Below, in pieces: positions 15,934 to 26,912 of a stretch of DNA of 64,000 bases. This stretch comes from an uncultured Bacilli bacterium (lineage in GTDB: Bacteria; Bacillota_I; Bacilli_A; RF39; UBA660), in assembly GCA_947598325.1 (NCBI GenBank), contig CANQFD010000004.1, positions 25,985 through 89,984 of the forward strand, written 5' to 3'. Under the pieces are notes generated by a model. It saw only the letters and a program-made list of their open reading frames with translations, did no database searches and was not told the DNA's origin. Positions within the stretch are counted from its first letter, which is position 1. Every line of letters starts with the position of its first letter. Made by a program: the position numbers and the translations under genes.

Positions 15934-18905
15934 TTGAAAAATTAAAAATTATTAATAGAAAAATAGCAAAGTTTATAAGTGACAATAAGGTTTATTCTTA
16001 TGTACTTCTAGTTTTGATATTATTAAGTGTATTACTGCTGCTTATTAAAGCATCCGTTGGAGTTATATTTTTAATATCAGTTACTATTTTAAATATTATA
16101 TTTATAGAAGATGGAGGTCTAGAAATTATGAGGAATAAAACTAGAAAAAATAATACTTCAGTAAAAAATAACAAAAAAAATATTAATAAAAGGAAAAAAT
16201 TATTAAAGAATATATTAAATATAATTTTATTATTAATTCTTATTGGATTAATAGGTGGCATTATATTCGCTATATATATAGTAATAAGTGCACCAAATTT
16301 TGATCCAGATAATTTATATAGAGCAGAAGCTTCTATAGTATATGATAAAAATGGAGATCAAATAACAAAATTAGGAGTTGAAAAAAGAAAAAAGGTTTCA
16401 TATAATGATTTACCACAAGTACTAGTAGATTCAATCATAGCAACTGAGGATTCTAGATATATGCAACATAATGGATTTGATTTACCAAGATTTATAAAAG
16501 CATCTATAGGTCAAGTTATAAATAAGATAACTGGACATGGTAATGCTGGTGGTGGTTCTACTATATCAATGCAAGTTGTTAAGAATAACTATACATCTAC
16601 CGTTTCATCTGGTTTTGAAGGTATTAAAAGAAAATTTACTGATATATATATATCAATATTTAAATTAGAGAAAAATTATTCTAAAGAACAAATTATGGAA
16701 TTTTACGTAAATACTCCATTCTTAGGAAATAGTTCATATGGTGTTGAACAAGCATGTCAAAGTTATTTTGGAAAATCAGTTTCTGATATTAATTTAGCTG
16801 AAGCATCATTAATTGCAGGATTGTTCCAAGCTCCTACTTCATATGATCCATATAGAAATCCAAAATTAGCTGAAGAGAGAAGAGCAACAGTATTATATTT
16901 AATGAGAAAACATGGATATATTACAAAAGAGGAAGAAGAATATGCTAATAGTATCCCTGTAAAATCACTTCTTAGAAGTTCTAATCCTGAAGGTGATTCA
17001 AATCCATATCAATCATATGTTGATATTGTAATTAAAGAGACTGAAGAGAAAACTGGATACAACCCATATACAGTAGGAATGAAAATATATACAAATTTAG
17101 ATACATCAAAACAAGAAATGATGAATGATATAATGGCAGGAAAAACATGGGATTGGAAAGATGATAAAGTTCAAGCTGGTGTAGCTATAGTGGATGTAAA
17201 TTCTGGTGCTTTAGTTGCAGTTGGTGGTGGAAGAAATCAAACTGGTGAAAGAACATTTAATTTTGCAACTGATATTAATAGACAGATAGGATCTTGTGCT
17301 AAACCATTATTCGATTATGGACCAGCTTATGAATTTAATAATGCATCCGAAGCAAATCAAGTTGTGGATGCACCATATACGTATGGTGGTGGTGAACCTA
17401 TTAAAAATTCTGATGGTGGATATGGCGGATTAATGACATATAAATATGCTATGGCAGCATCTAGAAATATACCAGCAGTTAAAGTATTCCAATCTGTTGA
17501 TAATGCAAATATAGTAAAGTTTGTTACTAGTCTTGGAATAAAACCTGAAATTGATTCAACTGGTTATATACATGAAGCTCATGCTCTTGGAGCATTTAAT
17601 GGATCAAATCCAATGCAAATGGCAGGTGCTTATGCAGCGTTTGCAAACGGAGGATATTATACAAAACCATATACTATAAATAAAATTGAATATATTGATA
17701 CTGGTAAAACTGTTAGTCTTAAAAATAAAAAGACAAAAGTAATGTCAGATTCAACTGCTTATATGATTACTGATGCATTATTATATGCAGTTGAAGGATA
17801 TAGTAATATAAATGGTACAGTTAGTGGTGTTAGACTTGCTGCTAAAACTGGTACTTCAAATTTTGATACTGATACAAGAAAAAAATATGGATTCCCATCT
17901 TCTGCTAATAATGATATGTGGGTAACTGGTTATACACCTGAATATGCTGTATCATTATGGTATGGATATAATACTATTGAAAAAGGATATTATTTAGCAA
18001 ATGATGGATTTACAGCAAGAGGAAGATTATTTAGACAAATAATAGGAGAAATTTCTGATAGAAGTGGTTCAAAACAATTTACTGTACCAAGTAGTGTTGT
18101 TAAATGTACTGTGGAAAAAGAAACTGATCCATTAATGCTTCCTAGTGCTAATACACCAGATGATATGAAGGTTACTGAATATTGTAAAAAAGGTGCTGAA
18201 CCTACTGAGGTATCACCTAGATATAGTACTCTTCCTGATCCTACAGGATTAACTGCTAAATCAAGTGGAAAGAATATAGAGCTTAGTTGGTCTGCAGCTC
18301 CAAAGCCAAGTCATTTATCAGATGATTATTTTAGAAAAGCATTTAAAACTCTATATAAAAGTAGTTTAGATTCACAAGTTGCAGCTATTAAATCTTCATT
18401 TGGAGAATATGGATATGAAATATTCGTTAAAGATAACGCAACAGGTAGTATATCTTCTCTAGGTTTTACAACTAATACGTCATTTAAAACAACTAAGTTA
18501 AGTAAGAATGTTACATATATAGTTAAAACAACTTGTAGTAATTTAAAAATAACTCAAAGTCCAGGGGCATCCGTTGATGTTAAGGGAGAGAAAATTGAAG
18601 ATAATAAACCAAATGATACTACTTCTGATTTATTAACTACAACAACAATTGGTGCTGATCCTGATACTGTAACTCTTATAGATGGTAGTGCTACTTATAC
18701 AGATCCTGGAATTAAAGTATCAAGTAATGGTATTGAAATAACTAGTAAAACGACAATTGTTGTATCTTGTTCAAACGGAGAAACTGGTAAAGCAAATAAA
18801 TCAACATATACATTTACAGCTCCTGGAGATTATACATTAACATATAAAATAACATATAATAATCAACAAGACACTGTTACAAGAACAATAAAAGTTATTG
18901 AATAA
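15930..18905 (+). CDS. Class A penicillin-binding protein (transglycosylase/transpeptidase) with C-terminal FN3-like and Ig-like domains
   Basis: ATEDSRYMQHNGFDLPRFIKA, GGSTISMQVVKNNYT, SCAKPLFDYGPA (SxxK) and KTGTSN; C-terminal FN3-like and DUF5011-like region. Confidence 0.95.
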   Translation: MIEKLKIINRKIAKFISDNKVYSYVLLVLILLSVLLLLIKASVGVIFLISVTILNIIFIEDGGLEIMRNKTRKNNTSVKNNKKNINKRKKLLKNILNIILLLILIGLIGGIIFAIYIVISAPNFDPDNLYRAEASIVYDKNGDQITKLGVEKRKKVSYNDLPQVLVDSIIATEDSRYMQHNGFDLPRFIKASIGQVINKITGHGNAGGGSTISMQVVKNNYTSTVSSGFEGIKRKFTDIYISIFKLEKNYSKEQIMEFYVNTPFLGNSSYGVEQACQSYFGKSVSDINLAEASLIAGLFQAPTSYDPYRNPKLAEERRATVLYLMRKHGYITKEEEEYANSIPVKSLLRSSNPEGDSNPYQSYVDIVIKETEEKTGYNPYTVGMKIYTNLDTSKQEMMNDIMAGKTWDWKDDKVQAGVAIVDVNSGALVAVGGGRNQTGERTFNFATDINRQIGSCAKPLFDYGPAYEFNNASEANQVVDAPYTYGGGEPIKNSDGGYGGLMTYKYAMAASRNIPAVKVFQSVDNANIVKFVTSLGIKPEIDSTGYIHEAHALGAFNGSNPMQMAGAYAAFANGGYYTKPYTINKIEYIDTGKTVSLKNKKTKVMSDSTAYMITDALLYAVEGYSNINGTVSGVRLAAKTGTSNFDTDTRKKYGFPSSANNDMWVTGYTPEYAVSLWYGYNTIEKGYYLANDGFTARGRLFRQIIGEISDRSGSKQFTVPSSVVKCTVEKETDPLMLPSANTPDDMKVTEYCKKGAEPTEVSPRYSTLPDPTGLTAKSSGKNIELSWSAAPKPSHLSDDYFRKAFKTLYKSSLDSQVAAIKSSFGEYGYEIFVKDNATGSISSLGFTTNTSFKTTKLSKNVTYIVKTTCSNLKITQSPGASVDVKGEKIEDNKPNDTTSDLLTTTTIGADPDTVTLIDGSATYTDPGIKVSSNGIEITSKTTIVVSCSNGETGKANKSTYTFTAPGDYTLTYKITYNNQQDTVTRTIKVIE

Positions 18906-18938
18906 AAAGATACTTCATTTATTTATGAAGTATCTTTT
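18906..18938. terminator. Bidirectional terminator between convergent pbp and dnaD genes
   Basis: AAAAAGATACTTCATttatttATGAAGTATCTTTT. Confidence 0.8.
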
Positions 18939-19575
18939 ATTCGTTTAACCAATCATAATCATATATTTCTTCTATATAATCATTATCTTTATTATTTTTT
19001 TTGCTTACTATATCCTCTCTTGTTTTATAACCTTTTTTATTCCATTCAAATAATATTTTATCTATATATCTTAAATTATTTACACCATTTAATACGGCCT
19101 CTTTTAATGCTTCTTTAATAAGAGATTGTGAAATACTACTTTCAAGCCAATTGTTTATTGTTTCATATTCCATTGGAGATAATGTTCTTCCTAGTTCCTG
19201 TTCAAATAAACTATATATATCATTATTTTTTTCCTCTGTATTGTTTTCAATTAATAATAATTTTATCTTGCTATAAAATAGATCTAATGAAATATATTCT
19301 TCTATTATTCCATTATTTTTTTTCATTTCTATAGAAATATATTTTTTTTCAGTTAATTTTGATATAACATCTAGTACTTTTGCTTGTTCCATATATAAAT
19401 CATCCGATATTTTGTTTATATCAAAAGATACATAATCTTTTCTATTTAATAAATATACTAAAATAATAAATTCATAATCATCTAAATTTAATAATGAATA
19501 AAATTTTATCATGTATGAAGGTATTATTAAATTATTACTAGTTAAAATTAACTCATCAATTATTTTTTTATTCAC
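18937..19575 (-). CDS. dnaD: DnaD-like replication initiation protein
   Basis: DnaD C-terminal domain: FEQELGRTLSPMEYETINNWLESSISQSLIKEALKEAVLNGVNNLRYIDKILFEWNKKG. Confidence 0.85.
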   Translation of the reverse strand: MNKKIIDELILTSNNLIIPSYMIKFYSLLNLDDYEFIILVYLLNRKDYVSFDINKISDDLYMEQAKVLDVISKLTEKKYISIEMKKNNGIIEEYISLDLFYSKIKLLLIENNTEEKNNDIYSLFEQELGRTLSPMEYETINNWLESSISQSLIKEALKEAVLNGVNNLRYIDKILFEWNKKGYKTREDIVSKKNNKDNDYIEEIYDYDWLNE

Positions 19576-20659
19576 GATTACACATCCCTTCGTACTTTAA
19601 ATTTAAATATGTAAGTATATCTGACTTTTTGTTTTTTAATTTATTATACAATATTTGGTTTTCTAAATCTATATAAATTTTATTTATATTATAATTAAAT
19701 TTCTTTAAATCACTATAAGATATATCTATATCGCTTCTCTTATATATATTTAACTTTTTATATAAATCAGTTATGGTTGCCTTATCAATATTTAATATTT
19801 CTCCTGAAATCATTATATTATCTAAATCATAATTATATAATATTCTATTATCTATTTTTTTATTATTTAATATTGCTCTTATCTGATTAATTTTTTTATT
19901 TTCTGCTTTAGAAAAATTATATTTATTTGAATATTCTAATTGAGCCCATATTCCATATTTTGAAGAACATTTAATAGTATCATTTAAACCATGTATTTCA
20001 AGAGTTTTATCTAGTTTGATATCAGTAATAAGTTTAACACCATAATCAAAATTTTGACTCATAAAAATATGGTCTAATTCAGTTTTCTTTCTATCATATG
20101 ATAAGTTATATAGTAAATCCTTATTTTTTATAATACTATTATATAAATTCTTATCAATTGAAAAATTAAATATTGTTGCAAACCTAATAGCTCTTAATAT
20201 TCTAAGAGAATCATTTTTAATACTTACATCCTCATCTTGTACTGATTTAACTAGTTTATTATTTAAATCTATAATACCATTAAATAAATCTAAGTATTTT
20301 CCATCTTTATCTATACATATAGTATTAATAGTAAAATCTCTTCTTTTTAAATCTTCATATAAAGAAGATGTATATTCTATGCTTTTTGGTTTTCTACTAT
20401 TAATAGAGCCATTTTCTTTTCTATAAGTTGTTATATCAAATATATATCCCTCATAATTTAACTTAAAGCTTCCAAAATTAACATCTATGTCATCAAAGAT
20501 AAATATTTCTTTTAACTGTGAATATGTTGCATTAGTCGTTATATCAATATCATTAGATTCAATTCCTAGTAAATTATCTCTAACAAATCCTCCTACTATA
20601 TAACCCTCATATCCATTATTATTTATAATATTTAATACTTTCAAAGCTACATTATACAC
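19568..20659 (-). CDS. cca: CCA tRNA nucleotidyltransferase
   Basis: YIVGGFVRDNLLGIESNDIDITTNAT, RRDFTINTICID, DSLRILRAIRFATIFNF. Confidence 0.92.
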   Translation of the reverse strand: MYNVALKVLNIINNNGYEGYIVGGFVRDNLLGIESNDIDITTNATYSQLKEIFIFDDIDVNFGSFKLNYEGYIFDITTYRKENGSINSRKPKSIEYTSSLYEDLKRRDFTINTICIDKDGKYLDLFNGIIDLNNKLVKSVQDEDVSIKNDSLRILRAIRFATIFNFSIDKNLYNSIIKNKDLLYNLSYDRKKTELDHIFMSQNFDYGVKLITDIKLDKTLEIHGLNDTIKCSSKYGIWAQLEYSNKYNFSKAENKKINQIRAILNNKKIDNRILYNYDLDNIMISGEILNIDKATITDLYKKLNIYKRSDIDISYSDLKKFNYNINKIYIDLENQILYNKLKNKKSDILTYLNLKYEGMCNRE

Positions 20660-20722
20660 AAAATATCACCTTAATAAAATTATAACATATAAAATAAAAA
20701 AACCAATAAATGGTTCTTCTAT

Positions 20723-20998
20723 TTATCTATTAACTGTTTCTTTTAATTTGCTTCCTGCTTTAAATGAAACACTGTTTCTTGCAGCAATCTTAACTGGTAG
20801 TCCAGTTCTTGGATTTCTACCTTCTCTTGCAGCTCTCTTACTAACAGAGAATGATCCAAATCCTGTTAAAGTTATTTTTTCTCCTTTTTGTAATGATTCT
20901 GCAACAACATCTTGGAATGCTTCTAATGCTCTTGATGAGTCAGCTTTTGTTAATCCTGATTTTGCTGCCATTAATTCTACTAATTGTGCTTTTGTCAT
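20723..20998 (-). CDS. hup: HU family DNA-binding protein
   Basis: EKITLTGFGSFSVSKRAAREGRNPRTGLPVKIAARNSVSFKAGSKLKETVN. Confidence 0.97.
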   Translation of the reverse strand: MTKAQLVELMAAKSGLTKADSSRALEAFQDVVAESLQKGEKITLTGFGSFSVSKRAAREGRNPRTGLPVKIAARNSVSFKAGSKLKETVNR

Positions 20999-21144
20999 AA
21001 TTTACCTCCATATCTGACTATTTCTATATTTCATAAGCATTCTATGCTTATATATCTAAAGTAACATTTTTTAGATATTTTTGCAATACTTTTAATAAAA
21101 AAACATCAATATTTTAGCTAAAAAAAAAGAAACATTGTAAATAT

Positions 21145-22425
21145 TTATGAAACTAATTTCATCGTATCAGTTTGTCCAAATATATCAACAATGTTATCCT
21201 CAGAATTATAATTTTGTTTTATGCTTTCATTATATGAAATATTATTTGTTTTTTGGTTTAAATAAGGTTTAAATAATTCTTGTATACCCCATATTTTATT
21301 TTTATTAGATCTTGCTATTTTATTTTTTGCTAAATTAACACTTTGTACAGTATCACCATATGATGCTATATTATTATTTGGTTGTTCGTTATTTAATTGA
21401 GAATTATTTACTTCTACATCCTCATTATTATTTTCTATATTATCATTTGTTACATTATCTTCTAAAGATAAAGGAATATCAATAACTTTTGACTCATCTT
21501 CACTAACTAAAGGAGGTTTCTCTACTATAACTTCATCTTCGTTAAATTTATTATCTATAATATTATCTTCAACTTCATGTTCAATTTTTGTCTCATTTTC
21601 AGAATTTTGATTAATGTATATAGACTCATTTATTGCCTCATCACCCATTAATAAATTATCTGCTGCATCCTCAATTTGAGATTTTATTTCTTTTGTTTTA
21701 TTATATCTATCAATTATATCTTGTATTGCGTTTTTTTCATCATTAGTAGAAATTATACTATCTTGTTTAACATTAATTGTACTATTAGTAACACCTAAAA
21801 GTTTTTCTCCTACCCCTGATACTACGACTTTTAATTCCTGTGAATCTTGAAATACAGTTTTTATATAATTAGAAACACTTCTCTTTGTTTTTATTATTGA
21901 ATTTTTAATTTTCTTAGCTTTTAAATTGTCCATATCCATATCTTTTAATATATCTTTATTTTTTATTATTATCTCGTTTTGCAAAGAAACATTTTTATCT
22001 AGATTTGCTATATTTTCTTTAGTTTCAGTCTCACTTTTTGTACCTGAGGTCTTAATTAAGTCAATTTGTGATAATATTTCTATTTCTTTACTTTTTATTT
22101 CATCATACTTTGAATTTGTATTTAATATTTCATCTTCTAATTTTTTCTTCTCTTCTGCTATTTCTTCAATTCTTGATACTACTTCGCATAATTTTTCAGA
22201 TGAATCCTCTCCTAAACCAATATCATCACTATTTAAATCTAAATCATCATAAAGAGAGTCTAACTTTTTTTCTTCTTCTGTTAGTTTATTATATTTTTCA
22301 AACAATGGAAAAATAATATTATCAATAGAACTTCTTGAACTAACTATATCATGTAATTTGTTATGAAGATCAGATAATCTTTTTTTATCATCTATTGATA
22401 AATTTGAAATAGACATAATTTTCAC
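21145..22425 (-). CDS. Coiled-coil protein of unknown function
   Basis: Long Glu/Lys-rich heptad-like N-terminal half; no family recognised. Confidence 0.6.
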   Translation of the reverse strand: MKIMSISNLSIDDKKRLSDLHNKLHDIVSSRSSIDNIIFPLFEKYNKLTEEEKKLDSLYDDLDLNSDDIGLGEDSSEKLCEVVSRIEEIAEEKKKLEDEILNTNSKYDEIKSKEIEILSQIDLIKTSGTKSETETKENIANLDKNVSLQNEIIIKNKDILKDMDMDNLKAKKIKNSIIKTKRSVSNYIKTVFQDSQELKVVVSGVGEKLLGVTNSTINVKQDSIISTNDEKNAIQDIIDRYNKTKEIKSQIEDAADNLLMGDEAINESIYINQNSENETKIEHEVEDNIIDNKFNEDEVIVEKPPLVSEDESKVIDIPLSLEDNVTNDNIENNNEDVEVNNSQLNNEQPNNNIASYGDTVQSVNLAKNKIARSNKNKIWGIQELFKPYLNQKTNNISYNESIKQNYNSEDNIVDIFGQTDTMKLVS

Positions 22426-22445
22426 CTCACTTTGCTAAATAAATA

Positions 22446-22733
22446 TTAAGCTGTTTTTTTCGCTTCCTGTTTTATTTTTTTGTATGTTTCAGAAAATAGA
22501 TTATATGCTAATTGTCTTTCACTTTCATCTGCCAAATCTACTAATTTTTCTTTTCCGTCTTCAACCATTACCCTTGACGCAAGAATAGATACTTCTCCGC
22601 TTTTATCATAGTCATCTTCTTCTATAGAATAATAAAAATATTCTACACCTGTTTCATCAGATGATAATCTAGTTATAGGGGTAGCTGGAACCTTTTTGCC
22701 ATTATCTAGTTCCACAATAAATTTTTCTTCCAT
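22446..22733 (-). CDS. DUF1292-like small protein
   Basis: MEEKFIVELDNGKKVPATPITRLSSDETGVEYFYYSIEEDD; weak resemblance. Confidence 0.5.
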   Translation of the reverse strand: MEEKFIVELDNGKKVPATPITRLSSDETGVEYFYYSIEEDDYDKSGEVSILASRVMVEDGKEKLVDLADESERQLAYNLFSETYKKIKQEAKKTA

Positions 22734-22817
22734 TTTTATTCTCCTCTACTATATATTATATAATAACATTTTTAATAAATTTAGTCTAGATTAAATAATA
22801 AAAAAAAATAGATATTT

Positions 22818-24020
22818 CTATTTTTTTTCTTCATAAACAATATTATTATCTTTTATATATATTCTAGCATTATTTTTACCAATATTAAGTAGAGATTCTG
22901 ATATTGATAGGTTATTAGCTCTTGAAAATTGCCCAAGCGTTATATTATCACCCATTATTAGTACTTTATCTGTTATATTTACATCACTATCTATTTTTAT
23001 AGTCATCATATTCATGGATATACAACCAACTATAAAATATTTTTTATTATTTATGTAAACATATCCCCCATCATTAATTCTACTAATACCATTATTGTAC
23101 CCTATAGGAAGTACTGCAACTAACATATCTTCCTTTGCTATATACTTAGCTCCATAACCAATAAATTCTCCCTTTTTTACATTTTTTATCTGAATAATAT
23201 TAGTATACATTTTTATTGAAGGTTTTAAATCTATTTTAACATTTGAATATGTCTTGCTTATATTATATCTTTTTTGATAAAACTTATTTCTAAAATTTCT
23301 TAATATATTTTTTATTCCTTTATTACTTGATGTTGGTGATACATTATATCCATATAATAGTATTCCCATTCTTATACCATTACAAAAATCTATCTTTGGA
23401 TGAGATAATAAAATAACACTACTACCTAAATGAACTATAGGAATTTTACTTAAATCTATTAGACTAGTTAATTTTTTAAAATTATTAACCTGATAATCCC
23501 ATTTATTATCAAATATTCCAGTAGTTGCAAAATGAGAGAAAATTCCCTCTAAAATTAAATTATCAGAATTATTAATAATATCATATGCTTTTTTTATTTC
23601 TTCTTTATCTTTAAAGCCTAATCTATTCATACCAGAATCTATTTTCATATGAATTTTAATTTTATCTTTTATATTTAAATCAATTAGTTTATTTAAGTAC
23701 TCCATATCATGTATTATTATCGTAAGATTATTTTTAATTACTATGTTTATATCATCTAAATTAACTGGTTGAAGACATAGTATTGGAACATTTTCATTAT
23801 ATTTTCGTACCATTAATGCTTCATTTATATAGGAAACAGCAAAATAGTTTATTCCATTATTATATAATTCATTAATTATATATTCTCCATGACCATATGC
23901 CTCTGATTTTAGTACACCAATAAAATATTTATAATCGTTATATTTTTTTGTTATTGTTTTAGCATTATGTGCTAAATTATCCAAATTTATTTCTACATGA
24001 GTGCTATTCATTATTATCAC
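22818..24020 (-). CDS. alr: Alanine racemase
   Basis: VEINLDNLAHNAKTI, VLKSEAYGHG, HMKIDSGMNRLGF, GYGAKYIA, CISMNMM. Confidence 0.93.
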   Translation of the reverse strand: MIIMNSTHVEINLDNLAHNAKTITKKYNDYKYFIGVLKSEAYGHGEYIINELYNNGINYFAVSYINEALMVRKYNENVPILCLQPVNLDDINIVIKNNLTIIIHDMEYLNKLIDLNIKDKIKIHMKIDSGMNRLGFKDKEEIKKAYDIINNSDNLILEGIFSHFATTGIFDNKWDYQVNNFKKLTSLIDLSKIPIVHLGSSVILLSHPKIDFCNGIRMGILLYGYNVSPTSSNKGIKNILRNFRNKFYQKRYNISKTYSNVKIDLKPSIKMYTNIIQIKNVKKGEFIGYGAKYIAKEDMLVAVLPIGYNNGISRINDGGYVYINNKKYFIVGCISMNMMTIKIDSDVNITDKVLIMGDNITLGQFSRANNLSISESLLNIGKNNARIYIKDNNIVYEEKK

Positions 24021-25661
24021 CTATTTCTTAATCTTTAATTTTTTTAAAATTTTATCTATCATAGCATGATCCAATATATTAGTTAAAAATCCTGCCTTGT
24101 ATGTCATAAATATATACATTAATACATATAAAATACCACTTATACCAAGTTCAATTAATATTATAAGATAGTTTGAATTTTTAAATAAAAATTGTTTAAG
24201 TACAAACATAAATACTGAAACTATAAGACACATTGGAATCACCTTAATTAATGTATCTAATATATTTTTATATTTAAATCCAAACTCTTTTTTTAGACTA
24301 ATTAATACTATACATATAGATATAGACTGTGCAATTAATGTTGAAAATAGCGAACCTAGATATGGATAAAATCCTATCTTATTAAAAAATAATATTAGTG
24401 GTATATCAAGAACTGCATTAATTATAACTCCAACTATTATATTTATATATACTATTTTATACTTTTTCATACCTTGAAGCATAGTGTTAATTACAAGTTG
24501 TAAACTAAAAGTTATAGTTACTATTGCAAGTAATTTAAGAACTATACTACCATATTCATTTGCACCATAAAATATGTAATATGCTTTATCTGAAAAAATT
24601 ATTATAAATGCTGCTAGAGGTATTCCTACAAATATAATGGTATTTATAGCTTGATTAAACTTTCTATTTAATTGCTTTATATCATTTTTTACATAACTAC
24701 TAACAATAAAAGGAATAATACTTGCACATAGACCAATTGCTAGAGCATTTATAACAGTACATATCTTTGGTCCCCAAGTTACCACTATACTTGCTAAATA
24801 CTCACACATATCTGCATCGTATCCTATTAAATAGAGTCCTTTAATAATAAATTTTAAATCTACCATTTCATAAATATTTTGTGTAATTGCAACCGCTACA
24901 ACAGGAATAGCATGAATAAATATTTTCTTTATTATTTCTTTTTCTGAAACAGTTGAATCATTAATGCTTGTAACAGATTTGTTAAATAGTTTTTTATTTT
25001 TATGTACTTTATATTTTAAATATACAAGTGCACAAAGACCTCCAATTACAGTTCCAGAAAGGGCAACAGATACTCCTATTGAAATACTATAATGAAGTAC
25101 ATTTATTGCTATATATGATCCAACTAGAACAATAAAGACTCTAGATAACTGTTCAATTAGCTGACTAAATGATGAATCAGCTACATATTTATTGCCTTGT
25201 AAATATCCTCTTGTAACACTAAGAAAAGGTATAATAAGTAGACAAAAAGATATAACCCTAATAACTAACACTATATCTTTTATAGAATTAGCGCCATGTA
25301 TATCGTTAACAAAGAAATTAGCTATAGGGTTCGCAAAAATAAACATTACTAAAAACGCAAAAATAGCTAATAATGATATTACCTTGTTAGCAATTTTATA
25401 AGCATACTCTCTTTCATTAAACATTTTTAAAGCATTATATTCCGCTATTATAATACTTACCGCAGTTGGAATACCACTTGTTGATATATTTAAAAACAAA
25501 CAGTATACATTATAGGCATAAGAGTATAATACACCGCCAGCCTCACCAATTATTTTATAAAATGGGATAACATATACTGCTCCTATTAATTTAGTTATAA
25601 GTATTGCAATATACGCAACTATAGTTCCCTCAACAAAACTATTTTTTTTCAAAGCTATCAC
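24021..25661 (-). CDS. MOP-superfamily polysaccharide/lipid flippase (SpoVB/MurJ-like)
   Basis: Multi-TM protein starting SFVEGTIVAYIAILITKLIGAVYVIPFYKIIGEAGG, RGYLQGNKYVADSSFSQLIEQLSRV. Confidence 0.85.
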   Translation of the reverse strand: MIALKKNSFVEGTIVAYIAILITKLIGAVYVIPFYKIIGEAGGVLYSYAYNVYCLFLNISTSGIPTAVSIIIAEYNALKMFNEREYAYKIANKVISLLAIFAFLVMFIFANPIANFFVNDIHGANSIKDIVLVIRVISFCLLIIPFLSVTRGYLQGNKYVADSSFSQLIEQLSRVFIVLVGSYIAINVLHYSISIGVSVALSGTVIGGLCALVYLKYKVHKNKKLFNKSVTSINDSTVSEKEIIKKIFIHAIPVVAVAITQNIYEMVDLKFIIKGLYLIGYDADMCEYLASIVVTWGPKICTVINALAIGLCASIIPFIVSSYVKNDIKQLNRKFNQAINTIIFVGIPLAAFIIIFSDKAYYIFYGANEYGSIVLKLLAIVTITFSLQLVINTMLQGMKKYKIVYINIIVGVIINAVLDIPLILFFNKIGFYPYLGSLFSTLIAQSISICIVLISLKKEFGFKYKNILDTLIKVIPMCLIVSVFMFVLKQFLFKNSNYLIILIELGISGILYVLMYIFMTYKAGFLTNILDHAMIDKILKKLKIKK

Positions 25662-25730
25662 CCAGTATAAATTATAACACGTATAATGTATTTAGTAAAT
25701 TGATGAAAATTTATATAACAAATTCACAAA

Positions 25731-25753
25731 AAAAATAGCTATAAGACTATAGC
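25731..25753 (-). terminator. Rho-independent terminator overlapping the spoIVA stop codon
   Basis: Minus strand ATAGCTATAgtctTATAGCTATTTTTTTT. Confidence 0.75.
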
Positions 25754-26854
25754 TATCATATTATTAGAACCTTTGTTTACAACTTTTCCTAGTGTGTTTT
25801 GAAGTTTATACCTTAAATTATCCGGCATAAGTGAAAGTTTTGCTTGTATACCCTCTTGTACAATCTCATCTAAACTTCTACCAAATATTTCACTTTTCCA
25901 AATATTAGATGCATCATCTTCCTGATTTTTAGTTAAATAATTAATTAGCTCTTTAGATTGAATTTCAGATCCTATTATTGGTTCAAATGTACTTTCCACA
26001 TCTACTCTTATCATGTGTATAGATGGTGCTACCGCTTTCAATTTAACACCATACCTGCCACCTTGTTTTACTACTTCTGGAGTATCAAGTTTCATATCTT
26101 TTATAGTTGGTACTGCAATTCCATATCCAACCTCTTTAACCATTTTAAGAGCACTTTTATATTGTTCAAATTCCTCTTTTGTATCATTATATTCTTGAAA
26201 TATTGATAAAAGTGATGCTCTACTATTTATTCTAGTTCCAATAACTTCTTTTAATACTTCATCATATAAATTATTAGGAGCTGAGAGTGTTATTGTAACT
26301 TCACCAAGAGATGGATCTATTTTAGATAAATATGATTTTTCAATTTGTTCACACTTTCTAAAATGATTATTAATTGTTTCTATATCTCTTAATTTATCAA
26401 CTTCAACAACACATTCTCTTATTTGATCCATATAAATTTTCTTAAGTGGATGAGTTGGTTTTAAACATGCTATCCAATCTGGAATATCAACTTTAACATT
26501 TAATACAGGAAATTCATATAATGCATCCCTTAAAATATTATAAGCATCTTTTTCATTCATTGTTTCTACACTTATTGGTATTACTGGAACATTATGTTCT
26601 TTTTTTAATTTTTCAGCCAATCTTTCTGTTTCTGGTAACGTTGGATGAGATGAATTTAATACTACTATAAATGGTTTTCCTATTTCTTTTAATTCACTTA
26701 TAACCTGATTTTCCGCATCTAAATAATTATTTCTTGATATATCTCCTATACTACCATCAGTAGTAACAACTATCCCAATTGTAGAATGATCCCTTATTAC
26801 TTTTTCAGTTCCTATTTCAGCAGCTTCAACAAAAGGAATATCTTCATCATACCA
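25739..26854 (-). CDS. spoIVA: SpoIVA C-terminal portion (gene split by intervening element)
   Basis: Open frame from W(TGG)YDEDIPFVEAAEIGTEKVIRDHSTIGIVVTTDGSIGDISRNNYLDAENQVISELKEIGKPF to ...IFGRSLDEIVQEGIQAKLSLMPDNLRYKLQNTLGKVVNKGSNNMIAIVL*. The track ORF (25739..26620) is shorter because it begins at an internal TTG. Confidence 0.95.
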   Translation of the reverse strand, partial: WYDEDIPFVEAAEIGTEKVIRDHSTIGIVVTTDGSIGDISRNNYLDAENQVISELKEIGKPFIVVLNSSHPTLPETERLAEKLKKEHNVPVIPISVETMNEKDAYNILRDALYEFPVLNVKVDIPDWIACLKPTHPLKKIYMDQIRECVVEVDKLRDIETINNHFRKCEQIEKSYLSKIDPSLGEVTITLSAPNNLYDEVLKEVIGTRINSRASLLSIFQEYNDTKEEFEQYKSALKMVKEVGYGIAVPTIKDMKLDTPEVVKQGGRYGVKLKAVAPSIHMIRVDVESTFEPIIGSEIQSKELINYLTKNQEDDASNIWKSEIFGRSLDEIVQEGIQAKLSLMPDNLRYKLQNTLGKVVNKGSNNMIAIVL

Positions 26855-26862
26855 CCGTGAAC

Positions 26863-26884
26863 CTAAAAAGTGATACCCTAAAAA
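26863..26884 (+). repeat. Left arm of terminal inverted repeat (attP half-site)
   Basis: CTAAAAAGTGATACCCTAAAAA, exact reverse complement of 37255-37276. Confidence 0.95.
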
Positions 26885-26912
26885 TAAAAATATATGTTAT
26901 CATTTAAGATAA

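Noticed and set aside
25739-26620. spoIVA fragments as simple decaying pseudogene
   Set aside because: Both halves are intact to the junction and rejoin in frame to full length. Decay cannot be excluded without expression data but is not visible in the sequence.
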